The notes beneath the pieces were generated by a model. It was not told where the DNA came from and did no database searches. It saw nothing but the letters and a program-made list of their open reading frames with translations. From an uncultured Burkholderiales bacterium (lineage in GTDB: Bacteria > Pseudomonadota > Gammaproteobacteria > Burkholderiales > Burkholderiaceae_C): 64,000 nucleotides of DNA. Of this stretch, positions 28,250 to 40,191 are shown piece by piece; the first letter of the stretch is position 1, and every line of letters begins with the position of its first letter. The translations under genes and the position numbers were made by a program. The stretch is taken from contig CAIQHG010000088.1 of assembly GCA_903871545.1 (NCBI GenBank), forward strand, positions 1 through 64,000. The letters run 5' to 3'.

Positions 28250-29164
28250 ATGTCAAGTATCAAACCTAAAAACTACGAATCTGCAGTTTCTACGCAAGTC
28301 TCATTTATTGGTCTCGGTGTGATGGGCTACCCCATGGCCGGTCACTTAGCAAGTGCTGGACACGCCGTTACTGTTTACAACCGATCGAGCGCAAAGTCTG
28401 CAGCTTGGACCCATGAATTCGCCTCCTCCAAAGCGCCTAAATCTGCACCTACTCCAAAGCAAGCGGCGGCAGGGTCAAAAATAGTCTTTTGCTGCGTTGG
28501 TAATGATGATGATCTGCGGTCCGTCATTTTTGGTGAGCACGGTGCGCTTGCGGGAATGAGTCCTGGTAGTATTTTGGTTGATCACACGACGGCCTCCGCA
28601 AATGTGGCGCGTGAGATACACTCGGCTGCTCATGCGCTAGGCATATCTTTTATAGATGCCCCCGTCTCTGGAGGTGAAGCTGGCGCACAAAATGGGCTCT
28701 TAACTGTGATGTGCGGCGGTGAGTCAGCCCCTTTTGAAATGGTTAAGCCAATTGCAATGGCCTTTTCTAGAGCCTTTACCTTAATGGGTGCACCCGGTGC
28801 GGGGCAGCTTACAAAAATGGTAAACCAAATTTGCATCGCAGGACTTGTTCAAGCGCTGAGTGAGGGTGTTGCCTTTGGAAGTCAAGCTGGTTTAGATATG
28901 AACTTGGTGTTAGATGTGATTGGGAAAGGGGCGGCGCAAAGTTGGCAAATGGATAACCGCGGCAAGACCATGGTGGCAGATCAATTTAATTTTGGCTTCG
29001 CTGTGGACTGGATGCGCAAAGATCTTGGACTCGTCATGGACGAAGCAAAAAGAAATGGCGCTCGCGTGCCCGTCACAGCCTTGGTTGATCAGTTCTACGC
29101 TGATGTGCAAAAAATGGGTGGGAACCGCTGGGACACTTCGAGTCTAATTAAACGACTAAAGTAA
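28250..29164 (+). CDS. Beta-hydroxyacid dehydrogenase (3-HIBADH/tartronate semialdehyde reductase family)
   Basis: A 304-residue NAD(P)-dependent dehydrogenase. Rossmann motif FIGLGVMGYPMAGHLASAGH (about residues 20-39), NRS after strand 2 suggesting NADP preference, substrate-site VDHTTASANVARE and DAPVSGGEAGAQNGLLTVM, catalytic lysine in GQLTKMVNQI, and the C-terminal WMRKDLGLVMDEAKRNG. Likely substrates are 3-hydroxyisobutyrate, tartronate semialdehyde or a related short hydroxyacid. The nearby GlcD-like oxidase makes a glycolate/glyoxylate link possible but not shown. A terminator follows directly. Confidence 0.9.
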   Translation: MSSIKPKNYESAVSTQVSFIGLGVMGYPMAGHLASAGHAVTVYNRSSAKSAAWTHEFASSKAPKSAPTPKQAAAGSKIVFCCVGNDDDLRSVIFGEHGALAGMSPGSILVDHTTASANVAREIHSAAHALGISFIDAPVSGGEAGAQNGLLTVMCGGESAPFEMVKPIAMAFSRAFTLMGAPGAGQLTKMVNQICIAGLVQALSEGVAFGSQAGLDMNLVLDVIGKGAAQSWQMDNRGKTMVADQFNFGFAVDWMRKDLGLVMDEAKRNGARVPVTALVDQFYADVQKMGGNRWDTSSLIKRLK

Positions 29165-29186
29165 AAGGCTAAAGAGTCAAAGAGTT

Positions 29187-29214
29187 GGGCTCAAGTAATT
29201 GAGCCCTTCCTTTT
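29187..29214 (+). terminator. Rho-independent terminator
   Basis: Perfect 8-bp stem GGGCTCAA/TTGAGCCC with a GTAA loop and a TTCCTTTT tail, 23 bp after the hydroxyacid dehydrogenase stop. Confidence 0.85.
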
Positions 29215-29279
29215 AAGGATTACAACGCTGCGTCCAAACTTCTATATCATTGCTAGAACCTATTAACATGATTTAGAAG

Positions 29280-30562
<1,283 letters not shown>

Positions 30563-30681
30563 TTAGTCTTTAATGTTAATTGTAATGATTGTTAGTTTGT
30601 ACTTAAAGCTTTTAGTTTGCTCCAAATGGGTTATTCTTGTATCTTTGTTCTCTATTCGTCCTCTTTGACAGGAAATCTCAG

Positions 30682-31590
30682 TTGAATTCAAGTTACACAA
30701 ACGTTCTTACCACTGCAAAAGAAGCCCTCAGCCGTCAAGATTTTCCTATTTCAACATTATTTATGGTCGCAACGCCCATAGGTAACCTTGCAGACATAAC
30801 CCTGCGGGCTCTATACACTTTATCATTATGTGATTTTTTGGCTTGTGAAGATACCCGGGAAAGTAAAAACTTACTACAAAATTACGGTATTGATAAACCT
30901 AGCCAAGCTTGGATTGCTGTACATCAGCATAATGAAGCTGATCAATGCCCTTATATATTATCCCTTCTTGCTGATGGAAAAAGAGTTGCTTTTTTGTGTG
31001 ATGCGGGTACCCCTGGGGTGAGCGATCCGGGTGCTTGGCTAGCACGATCGGTGTCTAGTGCTGGTTATCGGGTGGTACCCGTTCCTGGCGTTAGCAGCCT
31101 AACCACCTTGATTAGTGTCTGCGGACTAACGTCTCAAAATGGATTTAACTTCCTAGGCTTTCTTCCCTCAAAAGGAGCTGAACGTACAAATTACTTGAGC
31201 TCTGTAGCTGTTCAGCCACGGGCAAGCGTAATCTTGGAGGCTCCTCACCGTATTGAGGCCTTAGCCAATTCACTCTCAGCTCTTGGATCACGAAAAGTTA
31301 CATTAGGTCGAGAGCTGACCAAACAGTTTGAAGAAATAGTGACAGTTGATGCATCACAAATCTCATCTTGGTTAAATGCTGATACCAACAGGACTCGAGG
31401 AGAATTTGTAATAGTCATACACCCGGTCGACGAAAAGATCGAGGATGAAACTGAAAAATATACCTCTATATTAACAACCCTTTTAGAGGAGCTTTCCGTT
31501 AAAACGGCAGTCAAACTGGCACAGCAGTTGACAGGGGCATCAAAAAACGTTCTCTACGCTTTGGCTTTAAATCTGACCAAAGACGATTAG
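30682..31590 (+). CDS. rsmI: 16S rRNA 2'-O-ribose C1402 methyltransferase RsmI
   Basis: RsmI methylates C1402 in the ribosomal P site. The tetrapyrrole-methylase fold is clear: LFMVATPIGNLADITLRAL, ACEDTRESKNLLQNYGI, VAFLCDAGTPGVSDPGAWL, VPVPGVSSLTTLISVCGL, FLGFLPSKGAER and the E-APHR block. The start is unclear: I prefer TTG at 30682 with AGGA eight bases upstream, giving 27 residues before the domain as in other betaproteobacteria; another TTG lies at 30637 and the first ATG at 30763 would cut the first strand. Divergent from the gmhA/diaA-like gene. Confidence 0.92.
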   Translation: MNSSYTNVLTTAKEALSRQDFPISTLFMVATPIGNLADITLRALYTLSLCDFLACEDTRESKNLLQNYGIDKPSQAWIAVHQHNEADQCPYILSLLADGKRVAFLCDAGTPGVSDPGAWLARSVSSAGYRVVPVPGVSSLTTLISVCGLTSQNGFNFLGFLPSKGAERTNYLSSVAVQPRASVILEAPHRIEALANSLSALGSRKVTLGRELTKQFEEIVTVDASQISSWLNADTNRTRGEFVIVIHPVDEKIEDETEKYTSILTTLLEELSVKTAVKLAQQLTGASKNVLYALALNLTKDD

Positions 31591-31666
31591 ACTTACCGTT
31601 ACTCGATTTGCTTGAGGAAATAGTTTTATTTCAAATCTGTCTGTACCTAACGGACTCTTGTGTCTT

Positions 31667-31742
31667 TGGTGCGGCTGGCGGGGATCGAACCCACGACCCT
31701 TGGCTTCGGAGGCCAATACTCTATCCACTGAGCTACAGCCGC
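31667..31742 (-). tRNA. tRNA-Arg (anticodon CCG)
   Basis: Read on the minus strand, it folds into a full cloverleaf. The 7-bp acceptor stem is GCGGCTG/CAGCCGC with discriminator A, and the CCA end is encoded. The D arm is GCTC-GAGT, the anticodon stem TTGGC/GCCAA with loop CTCCGAA (CCG at 34-36), and the T arm GTGGG-TTCGATC-CCCGC. It reads the CGG codon. It lies between rsmI and the cytochrome gene, pointing against both. Confidence 0.95.
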
Positions 31743-31868
31743 ACAATTCTCATCTGCAACCGCTTAATTGTAGTCTCTCCATGTATTTTTAATATCGCTG
31801 TTAGTTTAGTCAAGACACTTTATTGCGAACTTATAGAAATAAACTGCAATCTCAATTAGCAGCCTAGT

Positions 31869-31874
31869 TATAAT
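31869..31874 (+). promoter_or_regulatory. -10 element before the cytochrome c gene
   Basis: A perfect TATAAT, 35 bp ahead of the ATG, with a weak -35 (CTGCAA at 31844-31849, 19 bp away). The gene also has a good ribosome site, GAGGA, before its start. Confidence 0.4.
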
Positions 31875-31908
31875 CTCAACCAGTTATTAAAGCTTTTTTG
31901 AGGACACT

Positions 31909-32439
31909 ATGAGCGAACACGAAGACCAAAGCCACGAAGGCCCAATCAAAACACCTAAGCAATTTCTCTTAGCCGTTGCTTACTCTTTTATACTCCCAAT
32001 TTTCATTATTATTGGGCTTGTTCTTTACGTTACTTCCGCCAACAAACCCGCTGAAGGAGCCTCAGACATGCCAAAATCCATCGCTGAGCGAATTCAAAAG
32101 GTTGGTATCGTAGACATTCGTGATGCAAATCGAGAGTTACAAAACGGGGAACATGTTTTTAAAGCTCAATGCACTACATGTCACACAATTGGCGCTCTTG
32201 GGTCTCCAAAGTTTGGCGATGCAAGTGCTTGGGCTCCACGTATCAAAAAGGGTTACGATGCTTTATTAACTTCTGCCCTAAAAGGTAAAGGCAATATGGG
32301 GGCTCAAGGAGGGGGTGAGTATGACGATGTTGAAATAGGTCGTGCCGTTGTTTACATGGCGAATGCTGTAGGCGCAAAATTTTCTGAGCCCAAAGGATCC
32401 AACGCATCTACTCAACCCACTGCTCCCATGTCTAAGTAG
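31909..32439 (+). CDS. Membrane-anchored cytochrome c5-type protein
   Basis: A 176-residue class I cytochrome c. A cytoplasmic start (about 20 residues), one membrane helix (about residues 20-43), a linker, then the heme site CTTCH (C88, C91, H92) with M130 in KGNMGAQGGG as probable sixth ligand and a c5-like end AVVYMANAVGAKF. It likely carries electrons in the periplasm between the bc1 complex and a terminal oxidase. The C-terminal tail is Ser/Thr/Pro-rich. A terminator follows. Confidence 0.92.
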   Translation: MSEHEDQSHEGPIKTPKQFLLAVAYSFILPIFIIIGLVLYVTSANKPAEGASDMPKSIAERIQKVGIVDIRDANRELQNGEHVFKAQCTTCHTIGALGSPKFGDASAWAPRIKKGYDALLTSALKGKGNMGAQGGGEYDDVEIGRAVVYMANAVGAKFSEPKGSNASTQPTAPMSK

Positions 32440-32466
32440 TCTTATCTTATCTTTTCTGCTTTAAAG

Positions 32467-32490
32467 GCCAGTTTTTACTGGCTTTTTTGT
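32467..32490 (+). terminator. Rho-independent terminator
   Basis: GCCAGT/ACTGGC stem with a TTTT loop and a six-T tail, 27 bp after the cytochrome stop. It overlaps the last codons of the convergent gene. Confidence 0.75.
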
Positions 32491-32987
32491 TTTTGTGCCT
32501 CTTTTGGGCTTTTTATAAATTTGAATCGCGCCTCTAGTTTTTCTGTAGTTGTATCTATTGGCTTCAGTTTATTATCTAGGATTTGATCGACTATTAAATT
32601 CATATCCAGAGTATGGACAATCCCTAATCCAGTCTCAGATTGTAGATATACCCTACCCTGCTCATCTACAAAGCATTGAACTGGAATGAAGCCCAGACCA
32701 GTATGTGTAGTAATGCTTGAATCGTTTTGAACTCTTAGAATGTATGGCGCTGTTTCTAGTTCAACAAATACTTTTTGTGGTCCATTTTGAAAATAGTAAC
32801 AACCCAATTCATTACATTGGTAGTTTCTATTTATAAATTCAATCAATTTCCTATGTTGTAACTTTGATCCTTTGCTTTGTACAAACGATCCTTTACTTTG
32901 AGCCAAATCATCTCTTAAAAACCAATCACCACGGCTACTTAAACCTAGCCATCCGAAACAAGCCGGTACATTTGGCCATTTGAGCAT
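32475..32987 (-). CDS. Conserved betaproteobacterial protein of unknown function
   Basis: A 170-residue soluble protein beginning MLKWPNVPACFGWLGLSSRG, with GCYYFQNGPQKVFVELETA, LRVQNDSSITTHTGLGF and YLQSETGLGIVHTLDMNL. I recognise this as a protein conserved across Burkholderiales, usually next to a YheT-type hydrolase, but cannot name the family safely. It lacks a signal peptide. The middle holds a short repeat, AQSKGSF-VQSKGSK. I choose ATG 32987 to match the family start; ATG 33011 would overlap the upstream hydrolase by 16 bp. Confidence 0.75.
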   Translation of the reverse strand: MLKWPNVPACFGWLGLSSRGDWFLRDDLAQSKGSFVQSKGSKLQHRKLIEFINRNYQCNELGCYYFQNGPQKVFVELETAPYILRVQNDSSITTHTGLGFIPVQCFVDEQGRVYLQSETGLGIVHTLDMNLIVDQILDNKLKPIDTTTEKLEARFKFIKSPKEAQKQKSQ

Positions 32988-32995
32988 TGACTGTA

Positions 32996-33958
32996 TTACG
33001 ATTTCATCCATGATGTGATTAATGTTGGCAGTGCGTTTAAGTTTCCAGCAAAAGGCGAGTATGCAAAGCCAACATGACCCCCGTATTTAGTGTTCAATTG
33101 GATTCCAAGATTATTAAAGTCTTCTTTTTTAGGAAGCGACTCGGGGGGAATAAACGGATCGTTAAAAGCATTCAATACCAAATGAGCCACTTTTATTCTT
33201 TTTAGATGTTGCTTTGCAGAGCAAGTTAGCCAATATTCATCGGTATTTTTAAATCCATGAAGAGGTGCCGTAAAGTTATTGTCAAAATCATAGAGGCTTT
33301 GAGATTTTTCCACATTTTTATAATTGAATAAGCCTGGATATTGTTTTATTTTTTCCCTCGCTTTATGTTTCATCGTTCTCAAAAACCGCTTCTCATAAAG
33401 GTAGTGATTCATACCCAATCCTATTTTGCGTCCGCTTTGGGATAAATCAAGGGGTGCGCAAATGGACGCAACGCCTTTAACCATTATGCTTGCTGACTCC
33501 CCTTTTTCTTGAGCCCATCGCAAAAGTGCATTTCCTCCAAGGGATACTCCAACAGCCCAAATCTCACCTTTGAATTGCTCTTTAATCTTTCTCAGTATCC
33601 AATCTATTTCTTCGAAATCCCCGCTGTGATACGCTCGTGGTCCTAAATTGAGTTCTCCACTACAACCTCTAAAGTGGGGTATGCAAATGCCTATTCCAAC
33701 TGATTGCATATGACATGAAAAAGCAACTGAATAATGACTCGATGAATTGCCTTCCAATCCGTGAAATAGTACACATAAAATGGCCTTTTGTCTTGCGTTT
33801 TTAGACCAATCTAGATCTATAAAATCTTTATCATCCGTCAAAACTCTCTGTCTTTGCCAATTTTGTTTAGGGTATATTTTGCTTGCGATAATTGCAGGGT
33901 ATATAGTCTGTAAATGTCCACCCAATAACCAAGAAGGGGGCTTATAGCCCCAATTCAA
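32996..33958 (-). CDS. YheT-family alpha/beta hydrolase
   Basis: A 320-residue alpha/beta hydrolase. The opening YKPPSWLLGGHLQTIYPAI is diagnostic for the YheT/UPF0017 group. LFHGLEGNSSSHYS forms the oxyanion region, GVSLGGNALLRW carries the nucleophile Ser, NAFNDPFIP the acid, and KYGGHVGF the catalytic His. Homologues are esterases or lipases with poorly known substrates. It overlaps the NTF2-like gene by 4 bp and lies at the start of the unknown gene, so the three form an operon downstream of atpC. Confidence 0.9.
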   Translation of the reverse strand: MNWGYKPPSWLLGGHLQTIYPAIIASKIYPKQNWQRQRVLTDDKDFIDLDWSKNARQKAILCVLFHGLEGNSSSHYSVAFSCHMQSVGIGICIPHFRGCSGELNLGPRAYHSGDFEEIDWILRKIKEQFKGEIWAVGVSLGGNALLRWAQEKGESASIMVKGVASICAPLDLSQSGRKIGLGMNHYLYEKRFLRTMKHKAREKIKQYPGLFNYKNVEKSQSLYDFDNNFTAPLHGFKNTDEYWLTCSAKQHLKRIKVAHLVLNAFNDPFIPPESLPKKEDFNNLGIQLNTKYGGHVGFAYSPFAGNLNALPTLITSWMKS

Positions 33959-34404
33959 TGCAGCACCTGACTTGATATGCTTAAGTCTTTTAATTCAGTA
34001 GGAGTCCCAGGACTAGCGTGATGAATAACTAGCTTCCAGCCTATTGGTGTGCGTTGATAAACATTCGTGGTCGAGGTAAAAGCTTTTTGCGGTCCGTCAG
34101 GTAACATAATCTCGACTCGCTCCACAACGCTATGCACTGCACTTGTTAAAGAGCTTAACTTGATTACCCTCTCTGGTTTGGCTTGAATTGAACCATTTAA
34201 AAATAGTTCCTCAAATGAAAGTCTAATTGCTGCTAAACCAACAATCCTAGGCCCTCCTGGGTGTATGCAAACGATCTCGTCATCATCTGCCCAACAACCC
34301 ATTAACTTATCTAAGTCTGCGTTTTGTAATGCTTCGTAAAAAGCGGCCTCAACTTCCTCTGAACTACCTCCAATCGTTGCTGCATGTTGTTTTATTCTAC
34401 TCAT
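33955..34404 (-). CDS. NTF2-like (SnoaL/DUF4440-type) protein
   Basis: A 149-residue single-domain protein of the NTF2-like fold: AAFYEALQNADLDKLMGCWADDDEIVCIHPGG opening helices and strand, IRLSFEELF, and the closing NVYQRTPIGWKLVIHHAS with HH before a short tail. The family binds small molecules or is catalytic in varied ways; no specific function is evident. Translationally coupled to the YheT-type hydrolase through a 4 bp overlap; 54 bp after atpC with no clear terminator between, so readthrough from the atp operon is possible. Confidence 0.85.
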   Translation of the reverse strand: MSRIKQHAATIGGSSEEVEAAFYEALQNADLDKLMGCWADDDEIVCIHPGGPRIVGLAAIRLSFEELFLNGSIQAKPERVIKLSSLTSAVHSVVERVEIMLPDGPQKAFTSTTNVYQRTPIGWKLVIHHASPGTPTELKDLSISSQVLH

Positions 34405-34458
34405 GCTAAATTGATGTGGAAATTGTATTTCGAAATAAGGTGGGGTTGTTAGACCTTT

Positions 34459-34881
34459 TTATCGCTTCTTGCCGTGAATGCGACGGACTGCAGCCAATTG
34501 GGCTGCTAATATGATCAATTCTGATTGTGCTTTTGCTAGATCTTGCTCGCCTTTGGCATTTTTAAGCGCCTCTTCAGCCGCAGTTTTGGCTTGCAAGGCT
34601 TTTTCTTCATCTAAGTCTTTTGCTCTTACCGCTGTATCAGACAACACAGTGACGCCGTCAGGTTGAACTTCTAATATTCCACCTGCTACGAAAACCATTT
34701 CTTCGCTCCCGTCTTCAAGCTTGATTCGAACTGATCCAGGTCGAATTCTAGTAATCAATGGAGTGTGTCTTGGATAAATACCTAATTCTCCAGACTCCCC
34801 TGGAAGCACGACAAAATTTGCCTCGCCCGAGAAGATCAACTCCTCTGCGCTCACAACGTCTACGTGAAAGGTGCTTGTCAT
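34459..34881 (-). CDS. atpC: F1F0 ATP synthase epsilon subunit
   Basis: The epsilon subunit couples rotation to catalysis and inhibits ATP hydrolysis. The 140-residue protein has the beta-sandwich ([58 protein letters not shown]) and a C-terminal helical hairpin (about residues 85-140). Family alignment favours ATG 34881 (MTSTFHVDV); ATG 34899 would add six residues. It is the last gene of the atp operon, set off from atpD by a perfect hairpin. Confidence 0.94.
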   Translation of the reverse strand: MTSTFHVDVVSAEELIFSGEANFVVLPGESGELGIYPRHTPLITRIRPGSVRIKLEDGSEEMVFVAGGILEVQPDGVTVLSDTAVRAKDLDEEKALQAKTAAEEALKNAKGEQDLAKAQSELIILAAQLAAVRRIHGKKR

Positions 34882-34900
34882 CTGTTTACTTTCATTCATT

Positions 34901-34924
34901 AAAGCCGATTGATAAATCGGCTTT
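34901..34924 (-). other. Intercistronic hairpin between atpD and atpC
   Basis: AAAGCCGATT pairs perfectly with AATCGGCTTT around a 4-base loop. It fills the 51 bp gap between the atpD stop and the atpC start. No T-tract follows on the minus strand, so it is not a standard terminator. It may stabilise the upstream mRNA or tune epsilon translation. Confidence 0.6.
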
Positions 34925-34932
34925 ACGCTAAA

Positions 34933-36363
<1,431 letters not shown>

Positions 36364-37230
36364 TTAAACCGCGGCCGCACCGGCAACGATTTCTGAAAGT
36401 TCTTTCGTAATCGCTGCTTGACGAGTCTTGTTGTAAATCAGCTTGAGTTCACCGATCACGCTACCTGCATTGTCTGTTGCAGACTTCATTGCTACCATTC
36501 TTGCTGATTGCTCAGAAGCCATATTTTCAGCCACCGCTTGGTAAACCAAAGCTTCTATGTAACGTATCAATAAATCATCAATGACAGAAGGAGCATCTGG
36601 TTCGTACAAATAATCCCAAGTATTTTTCTTATTGTTGTTTTGGATTTGTGTATTGGAAAGGGGGAGCAGTTGTTCAACCACAGGCTCTTGTTTCATCGTA
36701 TTGATGAACTTGGTGTAACAAAGATACACCGCGTTTATTTCTTTAGCAACATAAGCATCTAGCAAAAGCTTAACGGGGCCAATTAGCTTATCTAAATGAG
36801 GAGTATCGCCTATCTGAGTGACGTGAGAGACCACATCAACTCCCGATCTGTTTAAAAACCCAAGCCCCTTGTTCCCAATCGCCATTGCCTTAGCGCTATG
36901 GCCCATTGTCTGAAGGTCTTTCAATTTTTGCGCAACAATTCTCAACATATTTGTATTGAGCCCGCCACACAATCCTTTGTCCGTTGATACAACAATGAAG
37001 CCCACTGATTTGGCTTGGTTGTGTTCCATAAATGGGTGCACATACTCTGGATTGGCCTGTCCTAGGTGAGAAGCAATTTTTCTGATCTTTTCACTGTAAG
37101 GTCTAGCTGCTCGCATCCTCTCCTGAGCTTTTCTCATTTTTGATGCCGCAACCATTTCCATGGCTTTTGTGATCTTTTTGGTATTTTCTACCGACTTGAT
37201 CTTGCCTCTAATTTCCTTACCTGCTGCCAT
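36364..37230 (-). CDS. atpG: F1F0 ATP synthase gamma subunit
   Basis: The central stalk of F1. The N-terminal coiled-coil strand ([38 protein letters not shown]) and C-terminal coiled coil ([40 protein letters not shown]) are intact, with the central [15 protein letters not shown]. 288 residues. It lies 29 bp after atpA. Confidence 0.97.
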   Translation of the reverse strand: MAAGKEIRGKIKSVENTKKITKAMEMVAASKMRKAQERMRAARPYSEKIRKIASHLGQANPEYVHPFMEHNQAKSVGFIVVSTDKGLCGGLNTNMLRIVAQKLKDLQTMGHSAKAMAIGNKGLGFLNRSGVDVVSHVTQIGDTPHLDKLIGPVKLLLDAYVAKEINAVYLCYTKFINTMKQEPVVEQLLPLSNTQIQNNNKKNTWDYLYEPDAPSVIDDLLIRYIEALVYQAVAENMASEQSARMVAMKSATDNAGSVIGELKLIYNKTRQAAITKELSEIVAGAAAV

Positions 37231-37259
37231 TAAAGCTTCCTTAGTTCGTCAGGTCAGGA

Positions 37260-38798
37260 TCAAACAAAAGACTTTTTGAACTCGGCCAATGCCAAAGTAA
37301 GTTCTGCTTCTGCGTCTTTATCCATTGCCTTGTCACTCTCGAGTTTAGCGAGCAACTTGGCATGTTGGTCTTTGAGATGCGAATGAAGTCCCGACTCAAA
37401 AGCAAGTACCTTGTTGACAGCAATATCATCAAGATATCCTTTATTAACAGCAAAAAGGGTTGCTGCCATTAAGCTAATAGTCAAGGGACTGTATTGTGCT
37501 TGTTTGAGTAGCTCTGTAACGCGAGCTCCTCTGTCAAGCTGCTTTCTCGTTGCTTCATCCAAGTCAGAAGCAAACTGAGCAAAAGCTGCCAATTCTCTGT
37601 ACTGCGCCAAATCTGTTCTGATACCGCCAGACAGATTTTTTACAAGTTTAGTTTGAGCTGCGCCACCCACCCTTGAAACAGATATACCCGCATTTATAGC
37701 AGGTCGGATACCCGAGTTAAATAAAGAAGTTTCTAAAAAAATCTGGCCATCTGTAATGGATATAACGTTCGTTGGAACAAAAGCAGAGACATCACCCGCC
37801 TGTGTTTCAATAATCGGCAACGCAGTTAATGAACCGGTTTTTCCTTTTACTGCACCCTTAGTAAACTCTTCAACATAGTGCTCGTTGACCCGAGCTGCGC
37901 GCTCAAGCAAACGACTGTGCAAATAAAATACATCTCCAGGATACGCCTCCCGACCTGGGGGCCTTCTTAGTAACAGCGATACCTGTCTGTAAGCGACAGC
38001 TTGTTTAGAAAGGTCGTCGTAAATTATTAAAGCATCCTCTCCGCGATCCCTGAAATATTCCCCCATTGTGCAACCTGAATATGCAGAAACATATTGCATC
38101 GCAGCGGACTCTGAGGCTGTTGCGGCAACTACGATGGTGTAATCCATAGCGCCAGCTAGCTCTAAGGAACGCACAACGTTTTTGACCGAAGAAGCTTTTT
38201 GACCTATAGCAACGTAGATGCAGGTCATTTTTTGGCCCTTTTGATTGATGATCGCATCAATCGCCACAGCAGTTTTGCCGGTTTGCCTGTCGCCAATGAT
38301 CAATTCACGCTGACCACGACCAATAGGCACCATTGAATCGATGGATTTCAACCCCGTTTGCATAGGCTGTGAAACAGATTGACGGGCAATAACTCCAGGC
38401 GCAACCTTTTCGATTACATCGGTCATTTTCGCGTTGATTGGGCCCTTGCCATCAATTGGATGTCCAAGCGCATTCACGACTCGCCCAATGAGCTCTGGCC
38501 CAACTGGAACCTCTAAAATTCTGCCTGTACATTTAACAATGTCACCTTCAGAAATGTGCTCATAGTCGCCCAAAATCACAGATCCAACGGAGTCGCGCTC
38601 TAGATTAAGTGCAAGTCCAAATGTGTTGTTTGGAAACTCTAACATTTCCCCTTGCATAACGTCACTTAAGCCGTGAATGCGGCAAATGCCGTCACTCACG
38701 GAAATAACCGTGCCTTGGTTGCGGATGTCGGCGCTTGGAGCCAATCCTTCGATACGACTCTTGATGAGTCCGGAAATCTCTGCGGGATTGAGTTGCAT
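37260..38798 (-). CDS. atpA: F1F0 ATP synthase alpha subunit
   Basis: Non-catalytic nucleotide-binding subunit of F1, 512 residues. P-loop GDRQTGKT near 169-176, the [15 protein letters not shown] block, [15 protein letters not shown], and [16 protein letters not shown] all match bacterial AtpA. It follows atpH by 46 bp. Frame intact, standard length. Confidence 0.98.
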   Translation of the reverse strand: MQLNPAEISGLIKSRIEGLAPSADIRNQGTVISVSDGICRIHGLSDVMQGEMLEFPNNTFGLALNLERDSVGSVILGDYEHISEGDIVKCTGRILEVPVGPELIGRVVNALGHPIDGKGPINAKMTDVIEKVAPGVIARQSVSQPMQTGLKSIDSMVPIGRGQRELIIGDRQTGKTAVAIDAIINQKGQKMTCIYVAIGQKASSVKNVVRSLELAGAMDYTIVVAATASESAAMQYVSAYSGCTMGEYFRDRGEDALIIYDDLSKQAVAYRQVSLLLRRPPGREAYPGDVFYLHSRLLERAARVNEHYVEEFTKGAVKGKTGSLTALPIIETQAGDVSAFVPTNVISITDGQIFLETSLFNSGIRPAINAGISVSRVGGAAQTKLVKNLSGGIRTDLAQYRELAAFAQFASDLDEATRKQLDRGARVTELLKQAQYSPLTISLMAATLFAVNKGYLDDIAVNKVLAFESGLHSHLKDQHAKLLAKLESDKAMDKDAEAELTLALAEFKKSFV

Positions 38799-38844
38799 TA
38801 CTCTTTCCTTCTTTCTTATTTAATGGTCTTGACCTAACCCTGTT

Positions 38845-39378
38845 TCAAGAGGTTAGGGCTACTTTCATTTCTTCAAGGCGGGACTTTACAGATGTATCAA
38901 GCACCTCATCTCCCACCACCACTCTAACTCCACCTATCAAACTCTCATCAACCTCGACGCTAGTTTTCAATTGTCGAGAAAAACGCTTTTGCAATAATTC
39001 TGTGACCGATGCCTTTGCAGCGGCGTCCATTGGAAAGGCGCTGTAAATGATTGCATCAGAAAAACCTGACTGCGAATTTAACAAAGCCCTAAACTGCAAA
39101 GCAACCTCTGGCAACACGCTCAAACGCCCGTGCTCAAGAAGTGTAGTTAAAAAATTAAGCATCCCGTCAGAAAACTTGACAACTAACACTGAGCCAAGCA
39201 ATTCAATGACCTGCGTCAAAGAAGTTTTTGGACTTAATGTGAATTGCTTAACTTGTTCATCATTCGCAAGCAAAGCAAGTCCGTCTAAGATTTCAGCAGT
39301 TTGCTTAACATCACCCAAGCCATTAGACTTAAAAAGGGCCTCTGCATAAGGTCGTGCTACTGTTGCAAGTTCAGCCAT
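38845..39378 (-). CDS. atpH: F1F0 ATP synthase delta subunit
   Basis: Delta joins F1 to the peripheral stalk. The 177-residue protein opens ELATVARPYAEALFKS and closes with LIGGVRVVVGDEVLDTSVKS, both diagnostic. It sits 8 bp after atpF. Confidence 0.95.
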   Translation of the reverse strand: MAELATVARPYAEALFKSNGLGDVKQTAEILDGLALLANDEQVKQFTLSPKTSLTQVIELLGSVLVVKFSDGMLNFLTTLLEHGRLSVLPEVALQFRALLNSQSGFSDAIIYSAFPMDAAAKASVTELLQKRFSRQLKTSVEVDESLIGGVRVVVGDEVLDTSVKSRLEEMKVALTS

Positions 39379-39386
39379 AAGTCCTC

Positions 39387-39857
39387 TTACAACTCAGTTT
39401 TCAAACGCGTCAATAATTCAGCATGAATAGATGCGTTGATCTCTTTTTTCAGAATTTGTTCAGCGCCTTTTACAGCCAAAATAGCCACTTCATTACGAAG
39501 AGATTCTTTTGCTTTGATCACTTGTTGCTCAGCCTCTAACTTAGCGGCTGCAATGATTTTGTTAGCCTCTTCTGTAGCAAGGGCCTTTGCCTCGTCAACA
39601 AGAGCTTGTGCGCGACGCTCAGCATTAGCAAGAATACTAGCCCCCTCAGTGCGCGTTTGATTAAGCCTTAGCTCAACCTCTCTGTGCGCATTTGAGAGCT
39701 CAATTTTTGCGTGCTCAGCAGCAGCCAAACCATGTGCTATTTTTTCAGCTCGCTCATCCAAAGCTTGGGCTATTGGAGGCCATACGAATTTCATCGTAAA
39801 CCAAACCAAAATCCCAAATACGATTGCCTGAACAAACAGCGTTGCATTGATACTCAC
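39387..39857 (-). CDS. atpF: F1F0 ATP synthase b subunit
   Basis: Peripheral-stalk subunit: one N-terminal membrane helix ([18 protein letters not shown], residues 3-20) ending at KFVWPPI, then a long Ala/Glu/Lys-rich dimeric coiled coil. 156 residues. It lies 30 bp after atpE. Confidence 0.96.
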   Translation of the reverse strand: MSINATLFVQAIVFGILVWFTMKFVWPPIAQALDERAEKIAHGLAAAEHAKIELSNAHREVELRLNQTRTEGASILANAERRAQALVDEAKALATEEANKIIAAAKLEAEQQVIKAKESLRNEVAILAVKGAEQILKKEINASIHAELLTRLKTEL

Positions 39858-39887
39858 GGCAACACCTTTCTATTAAGGTTGAACAAA

Positions 39888-40151
<264 letters not shown>

Positions 40152-40191
40152 TCAATTAAAAAAATGGAAAGGTTAAAAAAGGATTACCCAA

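Noticed and set aside
31785-31814. Possible tRNA-Arg promoter (TTGACT with a TAAAAA-type -10 on the minus strand)
   Set aside because: The -10 is poor and alternative elements are equally good; not firm enough to annotate.
31608-31859. 83-residue ORF reading GAAGGDRTHDPWLRRPILYPL
   Set aside because: It is the well-known false ORF produced by translating the antisense strand of a tRNA; the tRNA-Arg at 31667-31742 explains it.
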